Part shown: positions 54,165 through 61,910 of the stretch, piece by piece
How the letters are laid out: each line of letters begins with the position of its first letter
How positions within the stretch are numbered: position 1 is the first letter of the stretch
Assembly: GCA_002483105.1 (NCBI GenBank)
Contig: DLHG01000013.1
Coordinates: forward strand, 1-64,000
Direction of reading: 5' to 3'
Length of the DNA: 64,000 nt
DNA from: Bacteroidetes bacterium UBA7674
Lineage (GTDB): Bacteria; Bacteroidota; Bacteroidia; Chitinophagales; Chitinophagaceae
Program-made: the position numbers and the translations under genes
The notes under the pieces: model-generated
What the model was told of the DNA's origin: nothing
Database searches by the model: none
What the model saw: only the letters and a program-made list of their open reading frames with translations

Positions 54165-54382
54165 CCCCTCCCTATTTTCAGGGAGGGGAAGCCATGCGCA
54201 GCTTGGCGGGGTGGGTATTCTCGCGAAAATCAAAAACAAAACACGATACCCCTCCTTACGGAGGAGGGGTCAAAATTTAAAGCCAGAGCGATAGCGAGGG
54301 ATTTAAATTTTGGGGGTGGTGTTTACTCGCTGCGAGATTTCTCTACACGAGTCAACATCCCCCTAACCCCCTTCAAAGGGGG
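54165..54382. repeat. three GACTCGC-type element copies in a row
   Basis: 54165-54215: CCCCTCCCTATTTTCAGGGA, inner GCC/GGC, GGGGTGGGTATTCTCGCG. 54249-54330: CCCCTCCTTACGGAGGAGGG, hairpin arms AAAATTTAAA/TTTAAATTTT, GGGGGTGGTGTTTACTCGC. 54348-54382: inverted, CGAGTCAACATCCCCC then CCCCCTTCAAAGGGGG. A reading frame through this region is repeat, not gene. Confidence 0.82.
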
Positions 54383-54397
54383 AATGTATTAGAGCAC

Positions 54398-54428
54398 AAA
54401 AAAGCCCTCCCGGTTGAACCGGGAGGGC
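54398..54428 (-). terminator. terminator of the Cys-rich protein gene
   Basis: Perfect stem GCCCTCCCGGTT/AACCGGGAGGGC followed on the minus strand by six T residues, 26 bases after the stop. Confidence 0.9.
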
Positions 54429-54454
54429 GTAGAAACTAAAATATTATTGATCCA

Positions 54455-54826
54455 TTATCCGTGGCTGCTGTAGCAGTAGTCGCAACCGTGATGATCGCGA
54501 GAGCAATTGTCGTTATTTTCTTTAGGGCAGTATTGGCAAGAGTGGTTGCAACCGTCGTGGAAAGTACCGCAGCATTTAGCGTGGTCACGAGCCAGGTTGT
54601 TACGGTCAGTGCAGCAATCGCTTGATTTGCTGCCGCAAGATGTTGCTTTGCTTTCGCATGAAGATTTCTTGCCGCATGAAGCTGCTTCGCTACTGCAAGA
54701 TTTTGCTTTCTGGCTGCAACATTGTTTTTCTACCTTTTTACAGCAACGGCTATGTCTGCCATGAGCAAAGGATACATTACAGATCACGGAGAAGATGAGT
54801 ACGAGGATGAGTGAAGCTTTTTTCAT
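54455..54826 (-). CDS. small cysteine-rich exported protein
   Basis: A 123-residue protein with a signal peptide (MKKASLILVLIFSVICNVSF, cleavage near AHG). The mature part of about 100 residues has 18 cysteines, several as CC pairs (RCCKKVEKQCCSQ, DCCTDRNN, KCCGTF), and a histidine-rich C-terminus with CxxxC and CxxC spacings (CNHSCQYC, CDYCYSSHG). Multiple disulfides or metal binding are likely. The first half has KxxSCxSxAxSC repeats. No family recognised. It has its own terminator. Confidence 0.75.
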   Translation of the reverse strand: MKKASLILVLIFSVICNVSFAHGRHSRCCKKVEKQCCSQKAKSCSSEAASCGKKSSCESKATSCGSKSSDCCTDRNNLARDHAKCCGTFHDGCNHSCQYCPKENNDNCSRDHHGCDYCYSSHG

Positions 54827-55052
54827 GTTTTTGTCTTTTTGAGATTTAGATGATAAATATAATAATAAAAGTGATGCCAGTGTAGTGGTTGGGGGATTTT
54901 ATTTTTGTCCGCTGGCTATCGGGCTTTCGAACTAGTTCTCAACAACACTTCGACTCCGCTCAGTGTGACAGCACTATGGGGCAGGTGCTAAGGAAGATGC
55001 ATAATAAGAGCTTAGCGACTTTGCGTCTTAGCGGTTAAACCCTCGCATAAAC
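54827..55052. other. gap with a REP-like CTTCGACTCCGCTCAGTGTG sequence
   Basis: This gap has no gene. ACACTTCGACTCCGCTCAGT at about 54945-54964 is a common intergenic repeat type. The rest carries no other structure that I recognise. Confidence 0.45.
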
Positions 55053-55148
55053 AAAAACACCCTCCTGGCGAGGCCGGGAGGGTGCGAAACATAAAAAGTG
55101 GTTTGTACTTTTTACTCTTTGTTTCAACAAACAACAACAAAAACAACA
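55053..55148 (-). ncRNA. candidate small RNA with promoter and terminator
   Basis: On the minus strand, TTG, 20 bases, then CACCTTTG form a promoter match (see next entry). About 96 bases downstream is a strong terminator (stem CACCCTCC/GGAGGGTG extended by GC/GC, then TTTTTGTTT). Between them the RNA would have a U/G-rich start (GTTGTTGTTTTTGTTGTTG) and a small hairpin AAAAAGT/ACTTTTT. No plausible protein is encoded. It is not an RNA family I recognise. It could also be the tail of the transcript from 55268. Confidence 0.4.
55058..55084 (-). terminator. terminator at the end of the candidate sRNA
   Basis: Stem CACCCTCC plus GC with one mismatched pair, and a T-rich tail (TTTTTGTTT) on the minus strand. 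It may end either the candidate sRNA or the transcript of the gene at 55268-55756. Confidence 0.82.
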
Positions 55149-55154
55149 ACACTT

Positions 55155-55185
55155 CAAAGGTGCGGCATTTTCTGCTCCACTGCAA
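55155..55185 (-). promoter_or_regulatory. predicted promoter of the candidate sRNA
   Basis: Minus-strand CACCTTTG (55155-55162, one mismatch to TAnnTTTG) is preceded by TTG at 55183-55185, 20 bases away, fitting the -33/-7 spacing. Confidence 0.45.
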
Positions 55186-55267
55186 GTTATCCGACGCGGT
55201 TAACGGCGCGTTTGTAATTGCGTAACGAACCGTTAGGATAGTAAGAAAATCTGTAACGTCTGCGTTG

Positions 55268-55756
55268 TTAGTGGTGTTTGGTCCTGAGTACTTCCATCCA
55301 CATCTCGCCACTGGCGCTGTCTAAGATGTATAGCCAGGTGTCCATGTTGCCCGACTCTTCGCCTATGTATTGGCCGCTTTTGGTGAAGAGTTGTTCCGGG
55401 TGAGGGTGTTTGCTGATGTGTTTATTAAAGTCTTTTCTATAGATGAATTGCGGAACGGGTGTTGCGCCTATCAGGGTAAAGTGGTTGCGGGTGATGTAGC
55501 GTTCCATATCCACGCTCTTATCTATGAGGAAGAGGTTTGATTTGGCTTTGTGTTCCTCATTGTAAGTACAAACAGGATCTTCAGCGAGATCGGGGATATC
55601 GGTTTGTGTTCTTACTTCTACATTATCTATGGTGAAGGCCTCGCAGTCCAATCCATGAGATATCCTGTACATCAGGGCATAGAAAGCACCACCGAAAAGG
55701 AGTACAAAACCGGCGATAACTGCCACAATTGTGAGAATGATATTCCGTCTTTTCAT
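55268..55756 (-). CDS. membrane-anchored protein of unknown function
   Basis: A 162-residue protein with one N-terminal helix (MKRRNIILTIVAVIAGFVLL, residues about 5-27) without a clear cleavage site, so it is probably anchored with its domain outside the cytoplasm. The rest is mixed alpha/beta and polar, with HISKHPHPEQLF and GNMDTWLYILDSASGEMWME; the last segment looks like a beta-strand core. No family recognised. Confidence 0.7.
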   Translation of the reverse strand: MKRRNIILTIVAVIAGFVLLFGGAFYALMYRISHGLDCEAFTIDNVEVRTQTDIPDLAEDPVCTYNEEHKAKSNLFLIDKSVDMERYITRNHFTLIGATPVPQFIYRKDFNKHISKHPHPEQLFTKSGQYIGEESGNMDTWLYILDSASGEMWMEVLRTKHH

Positions 55757-55907
55757 CTTGTGATAACGAATATATAAATAAAAAATTGCTCAGCGGTATT
55801 AGCCTACTGGCTTGATTTTCAATGGGTAGGGGCTCAACAATGTGGGGAATTAATGTGTCATGGTACGGTCTTTTCTATGTGGGTAGTAGAACAAACGTTT
55901 ACATTTT

Positions 55908-56561
55908 ATGAAAAAGATGATGATCACTTTAGGGCTAATGACACTGGCAGGATTTACTTCGTTCGGTCAGGCTGCAAAAGCAGAAAAGACTTCTTACACT
56001 TCACTGGGACCTATAGCAGGCTTTGGCCATAGCTGGGTAAGTGGAATGGACAACCAACAATTCAAGCCATCCGCTCATTTGGGTATCGGATTAATATACT
56101 CAAGATACGAGCATTGGGGCTGGGGTGCTAACCTGACAGCTTCACATGAGGGTTACAAGCAGGATTATGCCTGGGCGGGTAACCAATACCGCATGAGTGT
56201 AGACCCAACTTATCTGCGTCTTACTCCACGCGCTTATTATTTCTTCGGAGACTATAAGAACAGTGTAAGGCCAAAGATTTACCTGGGACCATCTGTCGGT
56301 GTTAAGCTGCAAGAGGACAGGTACACTGAAAACCTGACCATGAATACCAGCGATGTGGTAATGGCTACTAACGGTGGTGCAGAAATGTACAAGACAATAG
56401 ACCTGGGTGCTGAAGCCGGTGCGGGTGTCAATATCAAATTGATGACGGGTACCTGGTTGAACCTTGATGCAAACTATTACCAGGGTGCGCTTAATGCTAC
56501 CCATGCCGGTAATATGAACCAGAATGTAAGACTTAATGTGGGTGTGATGATGGGATTGTAA
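55908..56561 (+). CDS. small outer-membrane beta-barrel protein
   Basis: A 217-residue exported protein with a signal peptide (MKKMMITLGLMTLAGFTSFG, then QAAKAE). The rest is alternating amphipathic strands (SAHLGIGLIYSRYEHWGWG, YLRLTPRAYYFFGDYKN, PKIYLGPSVGVKL, NVRLNVGVMMGL) that fit an eight-strand outer-membrane barrel of the OMP_b-brl class. It ends in leucine rather than phenylalanine. No ligand is known. It has a terminator and no operon partners. Confidence 0.82.
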   Translation: MKKMMITLGLMTLAGFTSFGQAAKAEKTSYTSLGPIAGFGHSWVSGMDNQQFKPSAHLGIGLIYSRYEHWGWGANLTASHEGYKQDYAWAGNQYRMSVDPTYLRLTPRAYYFFGDYKNSVRPKIYLGPSVGVKLQEDRYTENLTMNTSDVVMATNGGAEMYKTIDLGAEAGAGVNIKLMTGTWLNLDANYYQGALNATHAGNMNQNVRLNVGVMMGL

Positions 56562-56589
56562 TTGCCCGTCATTACATCGGTTAATACAG

Positions 56590-56624
56590 AATGCTCCGTG
56601 ACTCAAATCCGCGGGGCATTTTTG
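56590..56624 (+). terminator. terminator after the barrel gene
   Basis: Stem AATGCTCCG/CGGGGCATT (one mismatch) followed by TTTTT, 28 bases after the stop. Confidence 0.75.
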
Positions 56625-56664
56625 CGTGTATTTACTTTGCTGCTATAAATCTGTATTTTGTGGT

Positions 56665-57666
56665 ATGCATACGGGAAATCATTATTCGCTCAAGGAGTTC
56701 ATCATCTGGACGAGGCGGGACATTTATGCTTTGTTCTTCATGGCGCTGGTGCCCACTGCTCTATACCAGTTCTACGGCTGGCATTGGCTGGCCCTTCCCT
56801 GGGTGCCTATAGCGTTGGTAGGTACCGCCGCTGCATTCCTGATAGGCTTTAAGAATACCCAGACCTACAATCGCCTGTGGGAAGCGCGGCAGATATATGG
56901 CTCTATAGTGAACAGCAGCCGTGCATGGGGCTTGCTTGTCCGTGATTGTATCAGTTCTACAGATAGCGAAGAGCAGAAAGAGATTCACCGTGAATTGATC
57001 TACCGTCACTTGGGTTGGTTGACTGCGTTGCGGTTCCAGTTGAGGGAAGAGCGGAGTTGGGAGAATAAGAACAAGAGTTATAATAAAGAGTATCGTTCCT
57101 TTTATTCTGTACCCGAATGGGAGACTATGCTGGAAGAAGAATTGCGCAAGTATCTATCTGCAGAAGACCAGGCTTATGTGCTCAGCAAGAAGAACAGGGC
57201 TACGCATTTGATCAGTCTGCAATCGAAGCAATTGAAGTTGCTGAAGGAAAAAGGTTTTATCGCGCAACTGAATTATGTGGAAATGGAGAATATGCTCATC
57301 AACTTTATAGAGCAACAAGGTAAGGCCGAGCGTATCAAGAACTTTCCGTACCCACGTCACTTTGCGAGCGTGAACTTGTACTTCATCAGGCTGTTTATTA
57401 TCCTGGTGCCTTTTGGTTTGATACAGGAGTTTCATAAGATAGGTGATATATATGTTTGGCTTACGGTTCCGTTCAGTACCATAATAACCTGGGTGTTCCA
57501 GAGTATGGAGCGGATAGGGGAGAGTACGGAGAATCCGTTTGAAGGTGGCGCTAATGATGTACCGATATCTGCGCTCAGCAGAACCATAGAAATAGACCTT
57601 CGGGAGATGCTGGATGAGACTGATATACCACCGGCCTTGCAGGCTGTGAATAAGATATTGATGTAG
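56665..57666 (+). CDS. bestrophin family ion channel protein
   Basis: A 333-residue inner-membrane protein of the bestrophin/UPF0187 family, pentameric anion or cation channels. I begin at the ATG at 56665 (MHTGNHYSLKEFIIWTRRDI) since an upstream alternative adds a non-family tail. Helices are at about 20-40, 45-65, 240-260 and 270-290. The conserved GFKNTQTYNRLWEARQIYGS and the later PFEGGANDVPISALSRTIE are family signatures. Ion selectivity cannot be judged. It is transcribed alone. Confidence 0.9.
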   Translation: MHTGNHYSLKEFIIWTRRDIYALFFMALVPTALYQFYGWHWLALPWVPIALVGTAAAFLIGFKNTQTYNRLWEARQIYGSIVNSSRAWGLLVRDCISSTDSEEQKEIHRELIYRHLGWLTALRFQLREERSWENKNKSYNKEYRSFYSVPEWETMLEEELRKYLSAEDQAYVLSKKNRATHLISLQSKQLKLLKEKGFIAQLNYVEMENMLINFIEQQGKAERIKNFPYPRHFASVNLYFIRLFIILVPFGLIQEFHKIGDIYVWLTVPFSTIITWVFQSMERIGESTENPFEGGANDVPISALSRTIEIDLREMLDETDIPPALQAVNKILM

Positions 57667-57715
57667 GGGCGTTGCGCGAGTTGCCCACCTCTAAATTGAA
57701 AACTAGTTTCAATTT

Positions 57716-57741
57716 CTCCCCTCCCGGCAGGGAGGGGAGTT
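57716..57741 (+). terminator. terminator after the bestrophin gene (also element-like)
   Basis: CTCCCCTCCC/GGGAGGGGAG stem followed by TTTCTATTTTG; the stem is the first module of the GACTCGC-type element without the rest. A second palindrome, AAATTGAAAACTAGTTTCAATTT minus one base, precedes it at 57692-57714. Confidence 0.65.
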
Positions 57742-57752
57742 TCTATTTTGTT

Positions 57753-58048
57753 TTAGTGTTTCGTTATTTTGGCTTTAGTGAGAGTGATGTTGTGTTCATC
57801 TGTAATGTTGTAGTAGTACATACCTGCGGCCAAGTCTTGCATCGGTACAGTAATGGTATTGTTACCGGTATTTAGTTTTTGTGTTCCGGTAGTATATACT
57901 TGTTTGCCTGTAATTCCTTGATGTCGTTACTGAAATTTGCGACAGATGTAGCTGCATCATAGTACTTGTACATCTCTAATCCGGTTGAACCGTTATCTGC
58001 TGTGAAGTAAAGTGTGTTATTAAATACCTTAGTGTAGTATGCATAGCC
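57753..58048 (-). pseudogene. 3' remnant of a T9SS ELW-repeat gene
   Basis: Read on the minus strand right after the intact gene's stop, one frame gives YAYYTKVFNNTLYFTADNG, then LEMYKYYDAATSVANFSNDI, clearly like the last repeat of the neighbouring gene (LYFGADNGISGDEPYKLYDP, ATSVATVNSNIK). It then breaks: the frame ends at a stop, while the next frame reads GKQVYTTGTQKLNTGNNTI, then MQDLAAGMYYYNIT and a KAKITKH end, a typical T9SS sorting tail. The YPNP part of the sorting domain is missing. The fragment is thus frameshifted and internally deleted, with no start codon. Confidence 0.8.
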
Positions 58049-58049
58049 G

Positions 58050-59537
58050 TTATTTCTTTATGAGTTTTCCTGTGTGCAAGAGATGTCCTGCTTCGTCCTT
58101 CACCTGATAGATGTAGGTCCCTTGCGCCCATTGACCGCAAGGGACGGAAATGGTATGATAGCCATTGTCGTACTTATTGGATGTATTCGACAAAACTTTC
58201 CCGGCAATGTCTGCGATGGTAACAGATAGCTTTTGAGCTTGCTCCAGTTCCATATCTATATAGGCGTCTGTACTGGCAGGGTTAGGGTGGAGAGCCATTT
58301 TAATATTGCTGTTCACCGTAGCTACAGATGTAGCCGGGTCGTATAATTTATACGGTTCATCTCCTGAGATACCATTGTCTGCACCGAAATATAGGGTGTT
58401 GCCTATTACGGTCATATGGCTCGGTCCGCCGCTGCCGGAGCCCGGATTGATATCGTATATCATAGCCGGAGGATTGGTGCCATCGAATGTCCATAGTTCA
58501 AAACCAATAGTGGGGTTTCCTGCGCCGAAGTAGAGTTTGTTGGCATAGCTTACATAGTATGCGTTGGTTCCGGGGCCTGAAGGATTGATAGTGTAAAATA
58601 AGTTGGTTGTATTTGTTGCGATATCATACTTGAACATCTGGTAGCCTGAAGTTGCATTCTGTGCACAGAAGTATATGTTGTTATTCATGTATGCCATGAA
58701 ATTGAAAGGCAAAGGAGTGTCAAATCCGCTATCGCCTGCACCGGGATTGATGTCTGTGAGGCGCGTAGGTATGCCGGAACCTGAATAAGAATACAATTCT
58801 ATTCCATAGTTGATCGTTTTGGCAAAGAAGTATAATTTATTATTGGCAGTCATAAAGTTGAACGGTGAACTGCCCGGTGCCCCGGAATTGATGTCAGCGA
58901 CCATTGATGAAGTGTTGTTAGCCGGATCGTAAACACGGAGTTCGAAGCCTTCGCCCGGAGTAGTACCGGAAAAGTAGACCTTGCCATTGAATACACCTAC
59001 CTCATAAACACCGGAAGGGTCTGCGCCCGGAGCTAAAGATGACAGCACTGCTGCAGTATTGGTAGCGGGGTCGTAAGACCACAGCTCTCCACCGGTAGTG
59101 GTGGTGAGAGCGCCGAAGTATATTTTGTTGTTCAGTACTGCCAGCATGCCTACACCGCCTGTACCCGCACCGGGTTCGATGTCCGCAGCTATGGAAGGTG
59201 GGTTTATGCCATCATATACCCAAAGTTCACGACCGTTGGTTCCATCATCGGCAGAGAAATATAGCTTGCCATTCAACTCTACCATTTGTTTTATAGCGCC
59301 CAGGGCGTCGCCTGAAGGATTGATATTATATACCATGCTGCAGGTGCTGCCATCATATACCCACAGCTCCTGGCCATTTATACCATCATCTGCTGCAAAG
59401 TATACTTTGCCATTCATACCGGTGAACATAGATGGATCGCAGCCATTGGCTCCCGGAACGGCGTCTGAAAGCATAACGGGTTGTGCCCATGTAGTTGCGG
59501 ACACAAGAAGCGATAATGAAAGTAATAGTTGTTTCAT
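58050..59537 (-). CDS. T9SS-exported ELWxYDG repeat protein
   Basis: A protein of about 495 residues, paralogous to the one at 40421. The ATG at 59537 is chosen for its signal peptide (MKQLLLSLSLLVSATTWAQ). About eight repeats follow, each with LYF.ADDG..G.ELW.YDG and a later DINPG (QELWVYDG, RELWVYDGINPP, GELWSYDPATNT, FELWTFDGTNPP). The C-terminal 80 residues are a T9SS sorting domain (MALHPNPASTDAYIDMELEQ, ending KLIKK). A decayed 3' copy lies immediately downstream. Function unknown; a propeller-like surface protein is inferred. Confidence 0.87.
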   Translation of the reverse strand: MKQLLLSLSLLVSATTWAQPVMLSDAVPGANGCDPSMFTGMNGKVYFAADDGINGQELWVYDGSTCSMVYNINPSGDALGAIKQMVELNGKLYFSADDGTNGRELWVYDGINPPSIAADIEPGAGTGGVGMLAVLNNKIYFGALTTTTGGELWSYDPATNTAAVLSSLAPGADPSGVYEVGVFNGKVYFSGTTPGEGFELRVYDPANNTSSMVADINSGAPGSSPFNFMTANNKLYFFAKTINYGIELYSYSGSGIPTRLTDINPGAGDSGFDTPLPFNFMAYMNNNIYFCAQNATSGYQMFKYDIATNTTNLFYTINPSGPGTNAYYVSYANKLYFGAGNPTIGFELWTFDGTNPPAMIYDINPGSGSGGPSHMTVIGNTLYFGADNGISGDEPYKLYDPATSVATVNSNIKMALHPNPASTDAYIDMELEQAQKLSVTIADIAGKVLSNTSNKYDNGYHTISVPCGQWAQGTYIYQVKDEAGHLLHTGKLIKK

Positions 59538-59760
59538 AAAAACAGTTTTTTGTGATTGCAGTACAAAAGAACTGATGAGGACGCCGTGAGCCATAAATTA
59601 TGGGTGAACGGAATGGGAAAATGGGTGAATGGAGATTGGTTGACAGGTTAATAAGTTGATAAGGGGGCGGTTGCTGATGGCTTTGGGCGAGTAAGTCGGG
59701 TGGAAACACCCGACAGCACGAGAAATGGGTGAAGGGAGTTCGGTATTGGTCGTTATGTGC
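59538..59760. other. gap with a perfect GAAA-loop hairpin
   Basis: No gene. At 59695-59714, GTCGGGTG, a GAAA tetraloop and CACCCGAC make a perfect stem without a T-run. The stretch also has repeated GGGTGAA(T/G)GG motifs (about 59605-59735). Confidence 0.45.
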
Positions 59761-59831
59761 GCGTCGACCTCCCCGGCTTGAAAAACCTGCTTCGCTGTTT
59801 TTCAAGCATCCCCTCCTAAAAACAGGAGGGG
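59761..59831 (-). repeat. GACTCGC-type element, inverted copy
   Basis: Inverted order: GCGTCGACCTCCCC, inner hairpin arms CTTGAAAAAC/GTTTTTCAAG, then CCCCTCCTAAAAACAGGAGG. The inner stem differs from all other copies. Confidence 0.8.
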
Positions 59832-59896
59832 AGTTATTTCAGGTATAGATATTAGCGATATGGTCATGTGAGCGTACATTGGATGGATAAAGCAAG

Positions 59897-59904
59897 TACC
59901 TTTG
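59897..59904 (+). promoter_or_regulatory. predicted -7 element of the flavin reductase operon
   Basis: TACCTTTG matches TAnnTTTG exactly, 18 bases before the ATG at 59923. TTG occurs at 59879-59881, somewhat closer than the usual spacing. Confidence 0.45.
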
Positions 59905-59922
59905 CGGGGCATTTTGGAAGAG

Positions 59923-60423
59923 ATGATCACAATAATAGCAGGAACTAATAGAAAAGACAGTATGACGCTACGGGTGGCTAACCTGTACTATAGCCTTATG
60001 AGTGGCAAAACGGAGAATGTTCACCTCCTGTCGCTGGAGGATAAGCATGTGTGGGAGAAAGGTGAGGAAATGAACCAGCTACAACAACAATACCTGATAC
60101 CATCGGAAAAATTTGTGTTCATAATGCCTGAGTATAACGGGAGTTTTCCCGGCATACTGAAAGCGATGATAGACAATAGTGACATAAGGAATAGCTGGTG
60201 GTACAAGAAGGTACTACTGGTGGGTGTTGCTGACGGGCGTGGTGGTAACCTGCGTGGTATAGAGCACATGACCAATATACTGCACTACATGAGGATGAAT
60301 GTGCACTACAACAAACTACCTCTCTCCCGAATAAATGATGAAATGGATGCTGAAGGCAATTTGCTGAAAGCAGGAACAGCACAGGCCATAGAACAACAGA
60401 TAGACGAATTTATAAAATACTAG
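59923..60423 (+). CDS. NAD(P)H-dependent FMN reductase family protein
   Basis: A 166-residue flavodoxin-fold reductase that uses NAD(P)H to reduce FMN or a quinone or azo substrate. I start at the ATG at 59923 (MITIIAGTNRKDSMT), placing the phosphate-binding loop GTNRKDS at residues 6-13. The MPEYNGSFPGILKAMID segment near 75-90 is the family's flavin/active-site motif. The length is slightly short but complete. The next gene starts 8 bases after its stop, so the two are probably co-transcribed. Confidence 0.9.
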   Translation: MITIIAGTNRKDSMTLRVANLYYSLMSGKTENVHLLSLEDKHVWEKGEEMNQLQQQYLIPSEKFVFIMPEYNGSFPGILKAMIDNSDIRNSWWYKKVLLVGVADGRGGNLRGIEHMTNILHYMRMNVHYNKLPLSRINDEMDAEGNLLKAGTAQAIEQQIDEFIKY

Positions 60424-60431
60424 ACAGGGCG

Positions 60432-61679
60432 ATGCGCTACGTAATAATGATATTGATCTTTGCCGTACTGGAGTATTACAGCTTCTTAGTGGTGCGGTCG
60501 GCAATAAGGACTTTTCCCTCTTTGTGGAAGACCATTTCTTATATCACCTACTTCCTGCTAACGGCGGTTGTATTGGTGGGTATTATTTTCTTCAGAGAAA
60601 TTAACTGGGCAAAAGTACCTCATGGATTGCGCAATATCTATGTTGCCTTGAGCATGGGTATGTTTATCGGCAAAATACTGATACTGGTAATAATGCTCGG
60701 TGATGAAGTGCGCAGGCTGATATTCTGGATCATCAGTTTATTTAAGGCTAAAGATGAAACGCTACCTAATAATGCCGGTGCGGGTATACCACGTTCGGTA
60801 TTCCTGATGCGTTTTGCATTACTGATGGGTGGGCTCGCATTGAGTGGCTTTGTATATGGTGTTACTAACCGCTATAAGTATCATGTGCGCAGGATAAGAG
60901 TGAAGGCTCCGACGCTTCCTGCATCATTTAAAGGATTGAAGATCGTGCAGATATCGGATATTCACACCGGTAGCTTTGATAATCATGATGCCGTTGCTGC
61001 GGGGATACAAAGGATACTGGATGAGAAGCCGGATGTGATATTCTTTACAGGTGACCTCGTGAACAACCGCACTGATGAAGTAGACGATAAATATAAAGAG
61101 ATATACTCCCGGTTGAAAGCGCCTATGGGTGTCTATTCTATCCTGGGTAATCACGATTATGGCGACTATGAAGAATGGCCATCGGCACAAGCAAAGAAAG
61201 ACAATCTTGCAGCGATAAAAGCGATACATGGTGAAATGGGTTGGCGGTTGCTGCTGGATGAACATGTATTGCTGCAGCGAGGTGAGGATAGTATAGGTGT
61301 GATAGGGGTGGAGAATATCAGTGCGAAAAAATCCCGGTTCCACTCCTACGGAAACCTTGAAAATGCATTTGCAGGAATAGAAGCGAAAAATGCTCCGTAT
61401 AAAATATTACTTTCTCACGACCCATCGCATTGGGATGCGGAGGTAACACCTAAATTTAAAGACATTCATCTTACACTGAGTGGCCATACGCACGGTATGC
61501 AGTTTGGTGTGGAGATACCGTGGTTGAAATGGAGCCCTGTGCAATATGTTTACGAAAAGTGGGCAGGCCTCTACAGTGAAGGTGAGCAGCACTTGTATGT
61601 GAACAGGGGGTTTGGCTTTTTGGGATATCCGGGAAGGCTGGGTATAATGCCTGAGATAACGGTGATAGAGTTGGCGTAG
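60432..61679 (+). CDS. membrane-anchored metallophosphoesterase
   Basis: A 415-residue protein with about four N-terminal helices (residues 1-20, 35-58, 68-90, 118-140) and a C-terminal calcineurin-like phosphoesterase domain at about 160-410. Metal ligands: DIHTGSFDNHD (DxH), FTGDLVNNR (GD), LGNHDYGDY (GNHD) and LSGHTHGMQFG (GHxH), all present. The arrangement matches YkuE/LpxG-like enzymes that hydrolyse phosphodiesters at the membrane, possibly lipid-related. The coupled flavin reductase gives no firm clue about substrate. Confidence 0.9.
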   Translation: MRYVIMILIFAVLEYYSFLVVRSAIRTFPSLWKTISYITYFLLTAVVLVGIIFFREINWAKVPHGLRNIYVALSMGMFIGKILILVIMLGDEVRRLIFWIISLFKAKDETLPNNAGAGIPRSVFLMRFALLMGGLALSGFVYGVTNRYKYHVRRIRVKAPTLPASFKGLKIVQISDIHTGSFDNHDAVAAGIQRILDEKPDVIFFTGDLVNNRTDEVDDKYKEIYSRLKAPMGVYSILGNHDYGDYEEWPSAQAKKDNLAAIKAIHGEMGWRLLLDEHVLLQRGEDSIGVIGVENISAKKSRFHSYGNLENAFAGIEAKNAPYKILLSHDPSHWDAEVTPKFKDIHLTLSGHTHGMQFGVEIPWLKWSPVQYVYEKWAGLYSEGEQHLYVNRGFGFLGYPGRLGIMPEITVIELA

Positions 61680-61684
61680 GCTCG

Positions 61685-61830
61685 GTGCTCGATACTGGAT
61701 GCTCGATGGTGGATACTTAGTTTATGTTGATTGCTAGTCGCGAGCCGGGCAACCGCAAGGGATTGCCCCTACATCGTTGTCTCGTTGAATTTCGTGAGGT
61801 TGCTTCATTCTTCGCAATGACGGGATTAAA
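61685..61830. repeat. stack of three dispersed intergenic repeat types
   Basis: CTCGATACTGGATGCTCGAT (about 61687-61706) is related to the inverted arms at 35478. GGGCAACCGCAAGGGATTGC (from about 61747) then CCC forms an imperfect hairpin of a common type. GAGGTTGCTTCATTCTTCGC then AATGACG (61796-61822) is the inverted REP-like type seen at 50168 and 15225. Confidence 0.6.
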
Positions 61831-61834
61831 TAGG

Positions 61835-61900
61835 AAACTCAAAAACCAATCAGCACACTTCGCACTCGAGATGCGAAGTACACTATCGGTCTTTGAGTTT
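61835..61900. other. nested inverted repeat downstream of a 62-residue gene
   Basis: Outer arms AAACTCAAAAACC and GGTCTTTGAGTTT pair with one mismatch, and enclose an inner perfect stem ACTTCGCA/TGCGAAGT (61858-61880) with a 7-base loop. It lies just 3' of the minus-strand gene at 61911 and may end or stabilise its mRNA, although a T-run is missing on that strand. Confidence 0.6.
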
Positions 61901-61910
61901 TGTCTTTCTT

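Noticed and set aside
54051..54392. A 113-codon frame starting in the 21-bp array with AVSQQ/AVSLQ repeats
   Set aside because: The 21-bp period gives seven-residue repeats by arithmetic, and the rest of the frame runs through modular intergenic elements. There is no signal peptide or domain, so I treat it as non-coding repeat.
55012..55311. A 99-codon minus-strand frame over the candidate sRNA
   Set aside because: It runs through a terminator and a promoter-like region and overlaps the start of a better gene; the translation has no domain.
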